From positions 1-44,883 of IMG/VR virus record IMGVR_UViG_3300042691_012537: 44,883 nt of DNA; one strand, 5' to 3'. The position numbers were made by a program, and so were the translations under genes. This document shows, piece after piece, positions 15,892 to 22,475 of this stretch; the stretch's first letter is position 1; each line of letters begins with the position of its first letter. This stretch comes from a virus. Below the pieces are notes generated by a model that was not told where the DNA came from, did not search any database, and worked only from the letters and a program-made list of their open reading frames with translations.

Positions 15892-16751
15892 TCTAATGTT
15901 ACTTTTGTTACATGCTGGCGCTGGGCAATTTCGGCTAGTAAGGTACTGCGTGACACCGTCTCGACCAGCTGGGCAAGAGGGAAACGCAATGGTAGTGCTC
16001 TTGTATTATACACGTTTTCTATGCCACGAGCAAGGAAAAATTCTTGGTGTTCCTGTATGTATTTTGCCATGCTGGGTGTTTTAGACTCTAGGTCTTGATT
16101 GTAAAATGCCACATTGAAATCGGCACTGTAGTGATCAAATGGACGGAACGCATCGTCGCCAATGTATTGGTCATTGTCGTGCGCAAGGTCTTCTACAGTC
16201 TTGCCTATCTCAGCATAGTTCAAATACACAGTGCCAAATCGTATTTTCATTGTGCCATGTTGTCGTTGTAGCACAGGATCCAATTGTTGTGTCTTGGGCA
16301 TGCCGTACCAGGTACACACAAACCTATGTGGGTTAGTACCCAGTACACTTTCACATCTATGCACTGCTATGTTTAAAGAAGCCAAGGCCTCACGAACTGG
16401 CACTGGCGCACGATGCCAGAATCTTGTGTTTTGTTGATCTAACAGTCCGTGATACTGCTCAAAGATATTGTGCAGATAGTTCAAACAATTTTGATCAAAT
16501 GTAAATGGATGCCGTATGATGTACTCATAGGAGTTTATGGTTTCAATGCATTGTTTAATCATGTCAATAGCACGGGCAGTTTCCTCTGCAGGAGTGCCGA
16601 ATCCATAAAATCTATCTGGATGATCTAGAGGCCACGCATCGCGCTGACTCATACGTTCTAGCCATAGCTCAGTTATGGGATTGGCTAGCAGTTGGAATCG
16701 TAGTGTTAAAGGGGAGTCATGGCCTAACTCAATAAGCAAGTGTTGAGGCAT
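15888..16751 (-). CDS. Hypothetical protein upstream of uvsW
   Basis: 287 residues from the ATG at 16751; the ATG at 16775 is rejected because the -10 box of a consensus promoter lies between the two. No known domain is recognised. The middle carries conserved-looking motifs (R-F-V-C-T-W-Y-G-M-P, then T-M-K-I-R-F-G-T-V-Y-L-N-Y-A-E-I-G-K-T), followed by F-R-P-F-D-H-Y-S-A-D-F-N-V-A-F-Y. The alternating helices and beta strands look like a folded enzyme or binding protein. It is co-transcribed with uvsW (ATGA overlap), so a role in DNA replication or timing is possible. No ribosome site precedes the start; the transcript may be leaderless. Confidence 0.75.
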   Translation of the reverse strand: MPQHLLIELGHDSPLTLRFQLLANPITELWLERMSQRDAWPLDHPDRFYGFGTPAEETARAIDMIKQCIETINSYEYIIRHPFTFDQNCLNYLHNIFEQYHGLLDQQNTRFWHRAPVPVREALASLNIAVHRCESVLGTNPHRFVCTWYGMPKTQQLDPVLQRQHGTMKIRFGTVYLNYAEIGKTVEDLAHDNDQYIGDDAFRPFDHYSADFNVAFYNQDLESKTPSMAKYIQEHQEFFLARGIENVYNTRALPLRFPLAQLVETVSRSTLLAEIAQRQHVTKVTLE

Positions 16752-16756
16752 ATACA

Positions 16757-16785
16757 AGTATATAGCACAATACAATTGAAGTCAA
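16757..16785 (-). promoter_or_regulatory. Consensus sigma70 promoter for the 15888-16751 gene and uvsW
   Basis: TTGACT (16780-16785), an exact 17-base spacer and TATACT (16757-16762). The -10 is followed by 5 bases and the ATG. The -35 overlaps the T-run of the terminator immediately upstream, forming a terminator-promoter cassette. Confidence 0.75.
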
Positions 16786-16815
16786 AAAAGCAGGTACCTT
16801 TTTAGGGGTACCTGC
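16784..16815 (-). terminator. Rho-independent terminator after the small-gene operon
   Basis: Perfect 9-bp stem GCAGGTACC (16790-16798) with GGTACCTGC (16807-16815), an 8-base loop, and six T on the minus strand (16784-16789). It ends transcription from the AAA+ ATPase operon. Confidence 0.85.
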
Positions 16816-16822
16816 TGTAAAG

Positions 16823-16854
16823 CCTGGGCCGGAGCCAACCGTATAGTGCCCAGG
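16823..16854. other. Short inverted repeat in the 3' untranslated region
   Basis: CCTGGGC (16823-16829) pairs with GCCCAGG (16848-16854) across an 18-base loop. It lies between the stop of the 34-aa gene and the terminator. It may stabilise the mRNA 3' end; no further function can be assigned. Confidence 0.4.
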
Positions 16855-16869
16855 AAAAAAGGAAATGAA

Positions 16870-16974
16870 CTACCTCACCACTACCACTTGAAAACCTTGT
16901 TGCTGTTGTTCGTCTGCTTCATCTTTGGTATCCACAGCAAACAAAAACAACTCACCATCATAAATTTTGTACAT
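16870..16974 (-). CDS. Very small protein, 34 residues
   Basis: It encodes M-Y-K-I-Y-D-G-E-L-F-L-F-A-V-D and then a Gln/Glu run ending V-V-V-V-R. A strong ribosome site (AAGGAA, 6 bases before the ATG) supports it as a real gene. It is the last cistron of the operon headed by the AAA+ ATPase, followed by a hairpin and a terminator. It looks soluble, forming a beta hairpin with a short polar helix. No family recognised. Confidence 0.7.
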   Translation of the reverse strand: MYKIYDGELFLFAVDTKDEADEQQQQGFQVVVVR

Positions 16975-16982
16975 AGTGTTCC

Positions 16983-17135
16983 TTAAAAAATAGCATTTGC
17001 GGCTGCCGCGGCATTCCAGGCGCTGAACACAATGTTCATCCAGCCCAACCCGTTGTGACCTGCTTCAAAATCTCGTTTGGCCCATTTAAGCATGAGCCAG
17101 GCAAGAAAAATATTTAAAATAGTCCAACCACTCAT
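16983..17135 (-). CDS. Small membrane protein, 50 residues
   Basis: The N-terminal half (W-T-I-L-N-I-F-L-A-W-L-M-L) is a likely transmembrane segment, followed by basic residues (K-W-A-K-R). The C-terminal half (G-W-M-N-I-V-F-S-A-W-N-A-A-A-A-A) is amphipathic or a second membrane segment. Its start overlaps the preceding small gene as ATGA, so the two are translated together. A holin-like, antiholin-like or membrane-takeover role is possible but unsupported beyond topology. Confidence 0.7.
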   Translation of the reverse strand: MSGWTILNIFLAWLMLKWAKRDFEAGHNGLGWMNIVFSAWNAAAAANAIF

Positions 17136-17239
17136 GCTATCACCGCAATCAAAAATATAAACAAAGCCACAACAGGGTGTCCAAACAACAAGGCCATCAT
17201 GGCAAGTATAGTGCCAAAGAAAGCCTTGTCGGAGCCCAT
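17132..17239 (-). CDS. Very small hydrophobic protein, 35 residues
   Basis: After M-G-S-D-K the whole protein is hydrophobic (T-I-L-A-M-M-A-L-L-F, a G-H-P break, then V-V-A-L-F-I-F-L-I-A-V-I-A). That fits one or two short membrane spans. The start codon overlaps the stop of the AAA+ ATPase gene (TAATG) and its stop overlaps the next start (ATGA), which strongly supports coupled translation with the ATPase. Confidence 0.7.
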   Translation of the reverse strand: MGSDKAFFGTILAMMALLFGHPVVALFIFLIAVIA

Positions 17240-18261
17240 TAAGCTGCCTTCATGCAAGTTGTCTCTGACATGCGCTTCCAGTTGTTAGGGAAGCTCTTGC
17301 GCAGGTCTGCAATCTTGAGCGCCATGCGCAAGGATACCTCACGCAACCGATCTTTGTTGGCATGCATAAAGTCAATAATGTCGTCTTGTGCATACTCGTT
17401 AAAGTCGTAGTCGGCAAACAACACACCGTCTTTGGCAATCTGTTTGATACGCAAGAGCTTGTCACGCATGGTGTCCAAGGTCAAGTCCAGATAGTGGCAA
17501 CGACTTTGCAAGGCGTCCAAGTGGTCACGCAATTTTTGCGACTTCATCTTGTCGAACTTCAAGTTAGTGATGAAGATAACGCTACCTTTGAACTCAAAGC
17601 GGTCTGGGATACCCTCACGGCGCAGGGCACTGCTCTCTGACAACCAGCTAATAGTACGCTTCTTACCTGAGTCCAAGGCACCCTTGAGCAAGTTAAGAGC
17701 AACGTCATCCAACAAGATGCTGTCACAGTCGTCAAACACAACCACACAATTGGCGTCACTGTACTTGTACAGAGTCTGGTACAGACCAATGGGGGTTGCT
17801 GAGCCTTTGACTACCTCAGCACGGAGGCGCTTGCCTGCCAGCTTGTCAAACATTGTGGCCTTGTCAATTTCTTGCTCAACGCCAAAGCTCTTGCCCACGC
17901 CAGGAGGGCCGCTCACAATCATAGCACGGATGTCACCACTCACTGTGGCCTTTGTCATCTCGTGCAGGATGTCAAAACGCTCACGGATACGATCCATGGC
18001 CTCGTCGTCTGTCTCGACTACTGTGGGCTTCTCAAAATGTACTGTATTGTCTTGCATGGCATCTCCTGTTACATATTCAAAATCTTGGATGGAATCTACT
18101 TTGATACGCACGGTATCTGGGCAGTTGGGGAAGTTACCATCATTCTTGACAGTAACATAATTGCCTTTGGCGCCTGAGGCATAGCCTGACACCAAAGTAA
18201 AAGCAATATTGCGGACGGGCTTGTTACGATACTTACCCTTAATGATACGAATGGCACTCAT
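17239..18261 (-). CDS. AAA+ ATPase, early gene
   Basis: 340 residues. Walker A is GPPGVGKS at 118-125 and Walker B is V-V-V-F-D-D-C-D at 173-180. A sensor-1-like segment V-I-F-I-T-N-L follows and an arginine-rich H-Y-L-D-L-T stretch lies near 265. The first 80 residues form a small beta domain typical of phage AAA proteins of unknown role. It is not the T4 clamp loader (no SRC motif in the usual place). Such ATPases remodel proteins or nucleic acids; the target is unknown. Strong ribosome site (AAGGAG) and an early sigma70 promoter. It heads an operon with three tiny genes, two of them encoding membrane proteins. Confidence 0.88.
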   Translation of the reverse strand: MSAIRIIKGKYRNKPVRNIAFTLVSGYASGAKGNYVTVKNDGNFPNCPDTVRIKVDSIQDFEYVTGDAMQDNTVHFEKPTVVETDDEAMDRIRERFDILHEMTKATVSGDIRAMIVSGPPGVGKSFGVEQEIDKATMFDKLAGKRLRAEVVKGSATPIGLYQTLYKYSDANCVVVFDDCDSILLDDVALNLLKGALDSGKKRTISWLSESSALRREGIPDRFEFKGSVIFITNLKFDKMKSQKLRDHLDALQSRCHYLDLTLDTMRDKLLRIKQIAKDGVLFADYDFNEYAQDDIIDFMHANKDRLREVSLRMALKIADLRKSFPNNWKRMSETTCMKAA

Positions 18262-18291
18262 GGTTGGCTCCTTGTTGTGCGTTAAAATTAA

Positions 18292-18320
18292 ATTATAGCA
18301 GATGTTGAATTAAGCGTCAA
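18292..18320 (-). promoter_or_regulatory. Early sigma70 promoter of the AAA+ operon
   Basis: TTGACG (18315-18320), a 17-base spacer ending TGC, and TATAAT (18292-18297). The -35 overlaps the last codons of the upstream gene. The leader contains AAGGAGCC before the ATG. One of four near-identical promoters. Confidence 0.85.
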
Positions 18321-18711
18321 CCTTGACAGCCTCAATTCCAAACTGTTCGAGCAACACGGCTCGGCAGGCATCTACGGTGCGTTTAGTTACCACTACCTTG
18401 CCGCCCATGAATCCCACATAGAGATTTCGGTGTGTTACAAACTTGATCTCACCATCGGCACCTGTGTGCTTTTGACGAGCGGCAGGTTTGGCTGTCGCTG
18501 TCTTGGCAGGTGCCTTTGCAGGCTTTTCTGCTTTGGCAGGCACTGCCGCAGGCACTGGTGCTACCAGCTTAGGTGCGGCATTGACAGACCCATGCTTCTT
18601 GTCATACTTGGCAATCTGCTCTGGAGTCATGCCCCAAGTGGCTAACAGACGTTTGACTTCTGTACCGGGCAGTTGATTCCAGTGGATGATTTTGTCGGTC
18701 CAGTTCTGCAT
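18310..18711 (-). CDS. Small early protein with Ala/Pro/Lys linker
   Basis: 133 residues in three parts: a helical N-terminus (W-N-Q-L-P-G-T-E-V-K-R-L-L-A-T-W-G-M-T-P), a low-complexity linker (A-P-V-P-A-A-V-P-A-K-A-E-K-P) at about 50-85, and a C-terminal beta/alpha domain (N-L-Y-V-G-F-M-G-G-K-V-V-V-T-K) with a final helix. No known family. An early promoter and AAAAGGAGCC ribosome site precede it. Small early phage proteins often redirect host functions, but nothing here shows the target. Confidence 0.8.
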   Translation of the reverse strand: MQNWTDKIIHWNQLPGTEVKRLLATWGMTPEQIAKYDKKHGSVNAAPKLVAPVPAAVPAKAEKPAKAPAKTATAKPAARQKHTGADGEIKFVTHRNLYVGFMGGKVVVTKRTVDACRAVLLEQFGIEAVKVDA

Positions 18712-18739
18712 TGTGGCTCCTTTTAGTTACTATACAAGT

Positions 18740-18768
18740 ATTATAACAAATTGGCAATTATTGGTCAA
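18740..18768 (-). promoter_or_regulatory. Early sigma70 promoter of the 133-aa gene
   Basis: TTGACC (18763-18768), a 17-base spacer and TATAAT (18740-18745). It follows the stop of the 59-aa gene by 5 bases. An AAAAGGAGCC ribosome site is in the leader. Confidence 0.85.
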
Positions 18769-18773
18769 CCGTT

Positions 18774-18953
18774 TTACGCAGAAGCAAACAACTTGCCCAT
18801 TTCGCGGAAAACTACACGGCTTGCACGAAGCTGGTCAAATGTGAGATCGTCCTCACCGCTGTCTTGCATCTGTTGCAGGGTTTCCAGCAGTCCGGGCAAG
18901 GCCCAATCTTTTTGGTATTGCTGGACAACTTGCATGGCTTGTTCGAAGTTCAT
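18774..18953 (-). CDS. Small acidic helical protein, 59 residues
   Basis: It reads M-N-F-E-Q-A-M-Q-V-V-Q-Q-Y-Q-K and ends G-K-L-F-A-S-A. It is predicted almost wholly helical with an acidic centre (S-G-E-D-D-L). No known family. The ATG at 18953 is preceded by AAAGGAGCCAC and by its own early promoter, and a terminator isolates it from the gene before. These signals make it a convincing gene despite its size. Confidence 0.8.
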   Translation of the reverse strand: MNFEQAMQVVQQYQKDWALPGLLETLQQMQDSGEDDLTFDQLRASRVVFREMGKLFASA

Positions 18954-18984
18954 TTGTGGCTCCTTTGTTTCTTACTATGCTTAT

Positions 18985-19013
18985 ATTATAGCAAAATGGG
19001 AATATTCGGTCAA
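18985..19013 (-). promoter_or_regulatory. Early sigma70 promoter of the 59-aa gene
   Basis: TTGACC (19008-19013), a 17-base spacer ending TTTTGC, and TATAAT (18985-18990). The TGC before the -10 gives an extended -10. A stem-loop terminator sits directly upstream. Confidence 0.85.
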
Positions 19014-19019
19014 CCAGCT

Positions 19020-19044
19020 AAAACTGCTGAAATTTTCAGCAGTT
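19020..19044 (-). terminator. Stem-loop terminator between small early genes
   Basis: Perfect 10-bp stem AACTGCTGAA / TTCAGCAGTT (19022-19031 with 19035-19044), a 3-base loop, and T-rich flanks on both strands. On the minus strand it ends the 69-aa gene and is followed at once by the next promoter, as in T4-type promoter-early-stem-loop cassettes. Confidence 0.75.
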
Positions 19045-19065
19045 TTTGTGGTATTTTTGCAACAT

Positions 19066-19275
19066 TTAGCCGTTGCGACGGGCTAACAGACGTACAAAGT
19101 CTTGTTGCAATTCTGCAACATCTTCGTTTGACACATAGAAGTCAGTGGTAGGATCGTAGTACTCGCCTGCTTTGGGATCGTAGTACAGAACCTGACCGTT
19201 GGGGTAGTGGAAAGGACCTTCTAAGCCCTTGCGTGGACCGTATTCCTTGTTGTGCTTGAAAACGATGTAGCTCAT
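19066..19275 (-). CDS. Small early protein, 69 residues
   Basis: Rich in Tyr, Gly and Pro in its first half (Y-G-P-R-K-G-L-E-G-P-F-H-Y-P-N-G, then Y-Y-D-P repeated twice). It ends in an acidic-then-basic helix (N-E-D-V-A-E-L-Q-Q-D-F-V-R-L-L-A-R-R). No known family. An early promoter and AAAGGAGCCACC ribosome site precede it, and a stem-loop terminator follows, so it is a monocistronic early unit. Confidence 0.8.
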   Translation of the reverse strand: MSYIVFKHNKEYGPRKGLEGPFHYPNGQVLYYDPKAGEYYDPTTDFYVSNEDVAELQQDFVRLLARRNG

Positions 19276-19301
19276 GGTGGCTCCTTTGTTGCTATGTTGT
19301 T

Positions 19302-19330
19302 ATTATAGCAAATTGGGTATTTTGGGTCAA
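19302..19330 (-). promoter_or_regulatory. Early sigma70 promoter of the 69-aa gene
   Basis: TTGACC (19325-19330), a 17-base spacer ending TTTGC and TATAAT (19302-19307). It begins right after the stop codon of the glycosyltransferase gene. Spacer and flanks resemble the promoter at 18985-19013. Confidence 0.85.
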
Positions 19331-19334
19331 CCTT

Positions 19335-20075
19335 TTATTGCCACAGATCTTGTACTACTTTTTCGTTAATTTCGTGCGGTTTTGGGTGCCCGTGAAAAAC
19401 TAATACTGAAGTACGCGGGTCAATGTTGATGCCTGCGCCCGGTATCTTGTGACGACGCCGAGGAAAATCATACCCGCCGTCCACACACTGCCAGCGCCAA
19501 CTTTGAAACTGCCAGTCTGGCATGAGTCTGTAGCGGTTAACTCCCAGTTGATGTTGTATGTAATCTTGATCACCTGGGTAGCGGCGCATAGTGGTAGCCA
19601 AGTCTTTGGTGTTGAATTCGTCCCATAACCAGCTTACATTGGGCACATTAAACCACATCACACTGCTGTTAAGTCCTTGTTTGGTTGGCGTTTGCAAATA
19701 ACGAAAATCTCTAATAGCCCAGAGATAATTGAGATCTAATTTTGTGATCCAATCAATTTCACGCACAATCACAGTGTCAAGATCAAAGTACAGTAAATTG
19801 CCATTGAACAAATCTCGGTTGAACAACTGTAGCTTGTACCACCACGATTTCTTGGGCCCTGATACTCCGGGCCATTCTTCCAGGCAGTGCTTGACCATGT
19901 GCGGCGGAACTGATCTATGATGTTCAGTATACACATGTAATCTAATACCGCCAGGACGCACACGCTCCAACATGTTGTGCAGTTTTTCAACATACTGCCA
20001 ATCATATCCTGTGCCGTGTATCACACAAGCACAGTCAATTATGTCGTCAGTGCGCTCTCTAATCTTTTTAACCAT
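19335..20075 (-). CDS. GT-A-type glycosyltransferase (GT8-like)
   Basis: 246 residues. Y-F-D-L-D-T-V-I-V near 96-104 contains the D-x-D metal and nucleotide-sugar motif. W-W-Y-K-L-Q-L-F-N before it, P-G-D-Q-D-Y-I near 167 and the terminal F-H-G-H-P-K-P-H are typical of bacterial and phage GT8-related enzymes, which move a sugar from a nucleotide donor. Donor and acceptor are unknown. No signal peptide, so cytoplasmic. It overlaps the preceding gene by 37 bases and is the last gene of the glycan island on this strand. Confidence 0.8.
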   Translation of the reverse strand: MVKKIRERTDDIIDCACVIHGTGYDWQYVEKLHNMLERVRPGGIRLHVYTEHHRSVPPHMVKHCLEEWPGVSGPKKSWWYKLQLFNRDLFNGNLLYFDLDTVIVREIDWITKLDLNYLWAIRDFRYLQTPTKQGLNSSVMWFNVPNVSWLWDEFNTKDLATTMRRYPGDQDYIQHQLGVNRYRLMPDWQFQSWRWQCVDGGYDFPRRRHKIPGAGINIDPRTSVLVFHGHPKPHEINEKVVQDLWQ

Positions 20076-20890
20076 AGGCCTCTTTCTATTTCTTCCACAG
20101 TGTATTCAGTGTGACATATTTCAGTCAGCCACTGATCACGATCCACTGTGTAGGGCTGTTCAATATTGTCCAGGCTCACGCCCACTGGATAAGCCAAACT
20201 GGTACTGTCGACCACGGGACGAACTCCAGCAATAGCGGCTTGTACGCCAGGTCCTGAATTGTAATTGACCACAGCATGACAATCAAAATGCATGTCAAAG
20301 CTGTCATAGGTATTTGCAATCTTTTGCGGATGTTCTATGTTCACACCTGGTGGTAATGGGAACAAAGGTGTACGACAACGTGGGTGCGGTCTTATTAAGA
20401 TAGGACGATCTGTGTGGGTGCGCAATTTGGTTAGGGTATTGCGCACCCATTCAGTCATGTTGGTAATGTGTTCAACCTGCAGGCTGCGAGCATGCTGCAT
20501 GGCCAAGATCACATGCGGCCGGGGTTTTATTTTTTGTGCCAGACTGATCTTTAATCGTTGCGGTCTGCCCCAGTCTAGATTTTCTGTGTGCCCATAATAA
20601 CCCTGTGCAGTGATATTGTTCACTGCAATTTTCCAAGTGTTGCCACGATACAGTGCGCCAATTTCCACAATGATTACAGGTTTGTTTTCCCTGCGGTAGT
20701 GTTCGTATACTTCACGATTTTTGCTCATGCGTCCGTGGAACAACGCCGACCAAATAATGACTGCGTCACTGTGCATGCTATTTTCTTGTGTTTGAATTCC
20801 ACGTGCCTGTAGACTGTCTAACACAGCACTCATGACTGGTCCAGAATTAAGAGCACACTGCAAAGGAAAATAGGCTATGTTTTTGATCAT
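20039..20890 (-). CDS. GT-B-like capsule-type glycosyltransferase (paralogue 1)
   Basis: 283 residues from the ATG at 20890 (a TTG four codons upstream is unlikely). R-P-I-L-I-R-P-H-P-R near 162-171 and V-V-N-Y-N-S-G-P-G-V-Q-A-A-I-A-G-V-R-P-V near 207-226 resemble the C-terminal donor domain of capsule polysaccharide (KpsC/KpsS-like) transferases. There the N-S and small-residue loop bind the nucleotide sugar. Three relatives lie at 21693, 23654 and 24573. It diverges from the gene at 20902 with only 11 bases between the start codons. Family assignment is by motif only. Confidence 0.6.
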   Translation of the reverse strand: MIKNIAYFPLQCALNSGPVMSAVLDSLQARGIQTQENSMHSDAVIIWSALFHGRMSKNREVYEHYRRENKPVIIVEIGALYRGNTWKIAVNNITAQGYYGHTENLDWGRPQRLKISLAQKIKPRPHVILAMQHARSLQVEHITNMTEWVRNTLTKLRTHTDRPILIRPHPRCRTPLFPLPPGVNIEHPQKIANTYDSFDMHFDCHAVVNYNSGPGVQAAIAGVRPVVDSTSLAYPVGVSLDNIEQPYTVDRDQWLTEICHTEYTVEEIERGLWLKRLESALTT

Positions 20891-20895
20891 AAGTA
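20888..20895 (+). promoter_or_regulatory. Possible late promoter box CATAAGTA
   Basis: CATAAGTA is followed by 6 bases and the ATG at 20902. A similar AATAAGTA lies 5 bases before the ATG at 31906. It overlaps the divergent start codon at 20890. Evidence is positional only. Confidence 0.3.
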
Positions 20896-20901
20896 TCAAC
20901 A

Positions 20902-21696
20902 ATGAAATACACAGTAGTTACCACATTTAATGCAGCCGGCTACGAGAAGTATGGACGCAGAATGATCCAGACCTTTTTGCAAACCTGGCCAACCACAGTA
21001 GAATTACAGGTCTACGCCGAAGGCTGCACAGTCACAGAGTCTGCGCCCAATTTGCGAGTGTTTGATCTAGAAGCTGCCAGTGCTGAATTAGTGGCATTCA
21101 AGACTCGTTGGCGTGGTGTGCCCAAGGCCAATGGCGATGTGTCAGCAGATCCTGTGCGTGCCAAAAGAAAAGATTCAGGCAAAGGATTTAAATGGGACGC
21201 TGTGCGTTTTGCACACAAGGTCTATGCTATATTTGCCGCTGCTCGAACCACACACGACTGGTTGATTTGGATGGATGCGGACATGGTATGTCACAGCAAC
21301 ATCACTGAACAGCGCATTGCACAACTGTGTCCAGATGATCGTGAACTTTGCTTTTTGGGGCGACGTGGCAAATTCAGCGAGTGCGGGCTGTATGCTATCA
21401 ATCTTGCCAGTCAGAATGGGCAGCGTTTTGTGCAACGTTTTCAAGAAGCCTACGATCATGACAGAATATTCTACTATGCAGAATGGCACGACAGTTATGT
21501 ATTTGACGAAATAAGAAAAATAGTGGCTTGTGCTGAATTAGATTGGAGCAGCCATTTGATCACAGGCGAAGGCCATCCCTTGATCAATTCAGAGTGGGGT
21601 GCTTACTTGGACCATTTAAAAGGTGCTAGAAAAAACACAGGGCGCAGCCTGGCCACTGATTTAAAAGTGCAACGTCAAGAACAATATTGGTCATGA
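20902..21696 (+). CDS. GT-A-like glycosyltransferase
   Basis: 264 residues. T-F-N-A-A-G-Y-E-K-Y-G-R-R-M at the N-terminus and W-L-I-W-M-D-A-D-M-V near 122-131, with its D-x-D, mark a nucleotide-diphospho-sugar transferase fold. E-C-G-L-Y-A-I-N follows as expected for the acceptor side, and D-S-Y-V-F-D near 198 is conserved-looking. The product is probably a glycan added to a surface polymer. It heads a plus-strand set of four genes (20902-23666) joined by short overlaps. No Shine-Dalgarno is visible. Confidence 0.72.
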   Translation: MKYTVVTTFNAAGYEKYGRRMIQTFLQTWPTTVELQVYAEGCTVTESAPNLRVFDLEAASAELVAFKTRWRGVPKANGDVSADPVRAKRKDSGKGFKWDAVRFAHKVYAIFAAARTTHDWLIWMDADMVCHSNITEQRIAQLCPDDRELCFLGRRGKFSECGLYAINLASQNGQRFVQRFQEAYDHDRIFYYAEWHDSYVFDEIRKIVACAELDWSSHLITGEGHPLINSEWGAYLDHLKGARKNTGRSLATDLKVQRQEQYWS

Positions 21697-22475
21697 TATT
21701 TCTCAATAAAAACAGCAACGACGAATATGTAGAAATGTTTGCCCGCGGCTGTGGTGCCAAGCCTACTGCACTGGAAACCTGGCGCTACGAAGATAGCACA
21801 GATCCTTTGCTGATTCGTGGCATAATGAAGCACAAAATAATCAAACGCTGTTGGACAGATCGCAGAGAATTTCTGTACATGGATTCTGGATACTTTGGCA
21901 ACAGAGTCAGCAGACAAAATCCCAACGGTTGGAAACTGTGGCATAGAATTGTGCCCAACAATTTGCAACACGGAGATATTGTTGCTCGACCTGCTGATCG
22001 CTGGGAACAGCATGGGATTGAACTCAAGCCCTGGCAGTCAGGGCGTAAAATATTGATTGCAGCGCCAGACGAAAAGCCCTGCAAGTTTTATGGAATAGAA
22101 CTAGAAGAGTGGCTAGCAAACACAGTGGCCGCCATCAAGCGCCACACAGACCGTCCTGTGGAAATACGTCAGCGCACAAAAAATCGACAGGCCAGAGTGG
22201 CCAATGCATTTGAACATGCACTAGCAGATGTACACGCTGTAGTCACATTCAACAGCATAGCAGCCACAGAAGCCATAATACAAGGTGTTCCTGCATTTGT
22301 GTTGGCACCCAGTAATGCTGCCCTGCCTGTGGCCAGCACAGATTTAAGCACAATAGATAACCCACGACTAGCAGATAGATCAACAGTTGAGGCCTGGGCA
22401 CATCATTTGGCTTATGGACAGTTTCATATTAGCGAGCTCCAATCCGGGCTTGCAAAGGAGATATTAAATGTATGA
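21693..22475 (+). CDS. GT-B-like transferase (paralogue 2)
   Basis: 260 residues from the ATG at 21693, which overlaps the previous stop as ATGA. Landmarks are M-D-S-G-Y-F-G-N near 55, L-E-E-W-L-A-N-T, R-P-V-E-I-R-Q-R and V-T-F-N-S-I-A-A-T-E-A-I-I-Q-G-V-P-A-F. It is clearly a sister of the minus-strand gene at 24573, sharing all of these and the ending L-A-Y-x-Q-F. The N-S-I-A-A-T-E-A loop and following hydrophobic strand resemble the donor-binding region of capsule transferases. Substrate unknown. Confidence 0.6.
   Translation: MIFLNKNSNDEYVEMFARGCGAKPTALETWRYEDSTDPLLIRGIMKHKIIKRCWTDRREFLYMDSGYFGNRVSRQNPNGWKLWHRIVPNNLQHGDIVARPADRWEQHGIELKPWQSGRKILIAAPDEKPCKFYGIELEEWLANTVAAIKRHTDRPVEIRQRTKNRQARVANAFEHALADVHAVVTFNSIAATEAIIQGVPAFVLAPSNAALPVASTDLSTIDNPRLADRSTVEAWAHHLAYGQFHISELQSGLAKEILNV

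Noticed and set aside
16751-16775. Upstream ATG for the 15888 gene
   Set aside because: TATACT of a consensus promoter lies between this ATG and the one at 16751, so the upstream codons would not be transcribed from it.
17549-18160. Plus-strand frame of 203 codons
   Set aside because: Antisense to the AAA+ ATPase, whose Walker motifs and ribosome site are clear; the Ser/Thr-rich product looks like a shadow.
17239-18261. AAA+ protein as clamp-loader large subunit (gp44)
   Set aside because: Walker motifs fit, but the N-terminal beta domain, absence of the S-R-C box in its usual place and the early small-gene context do not.
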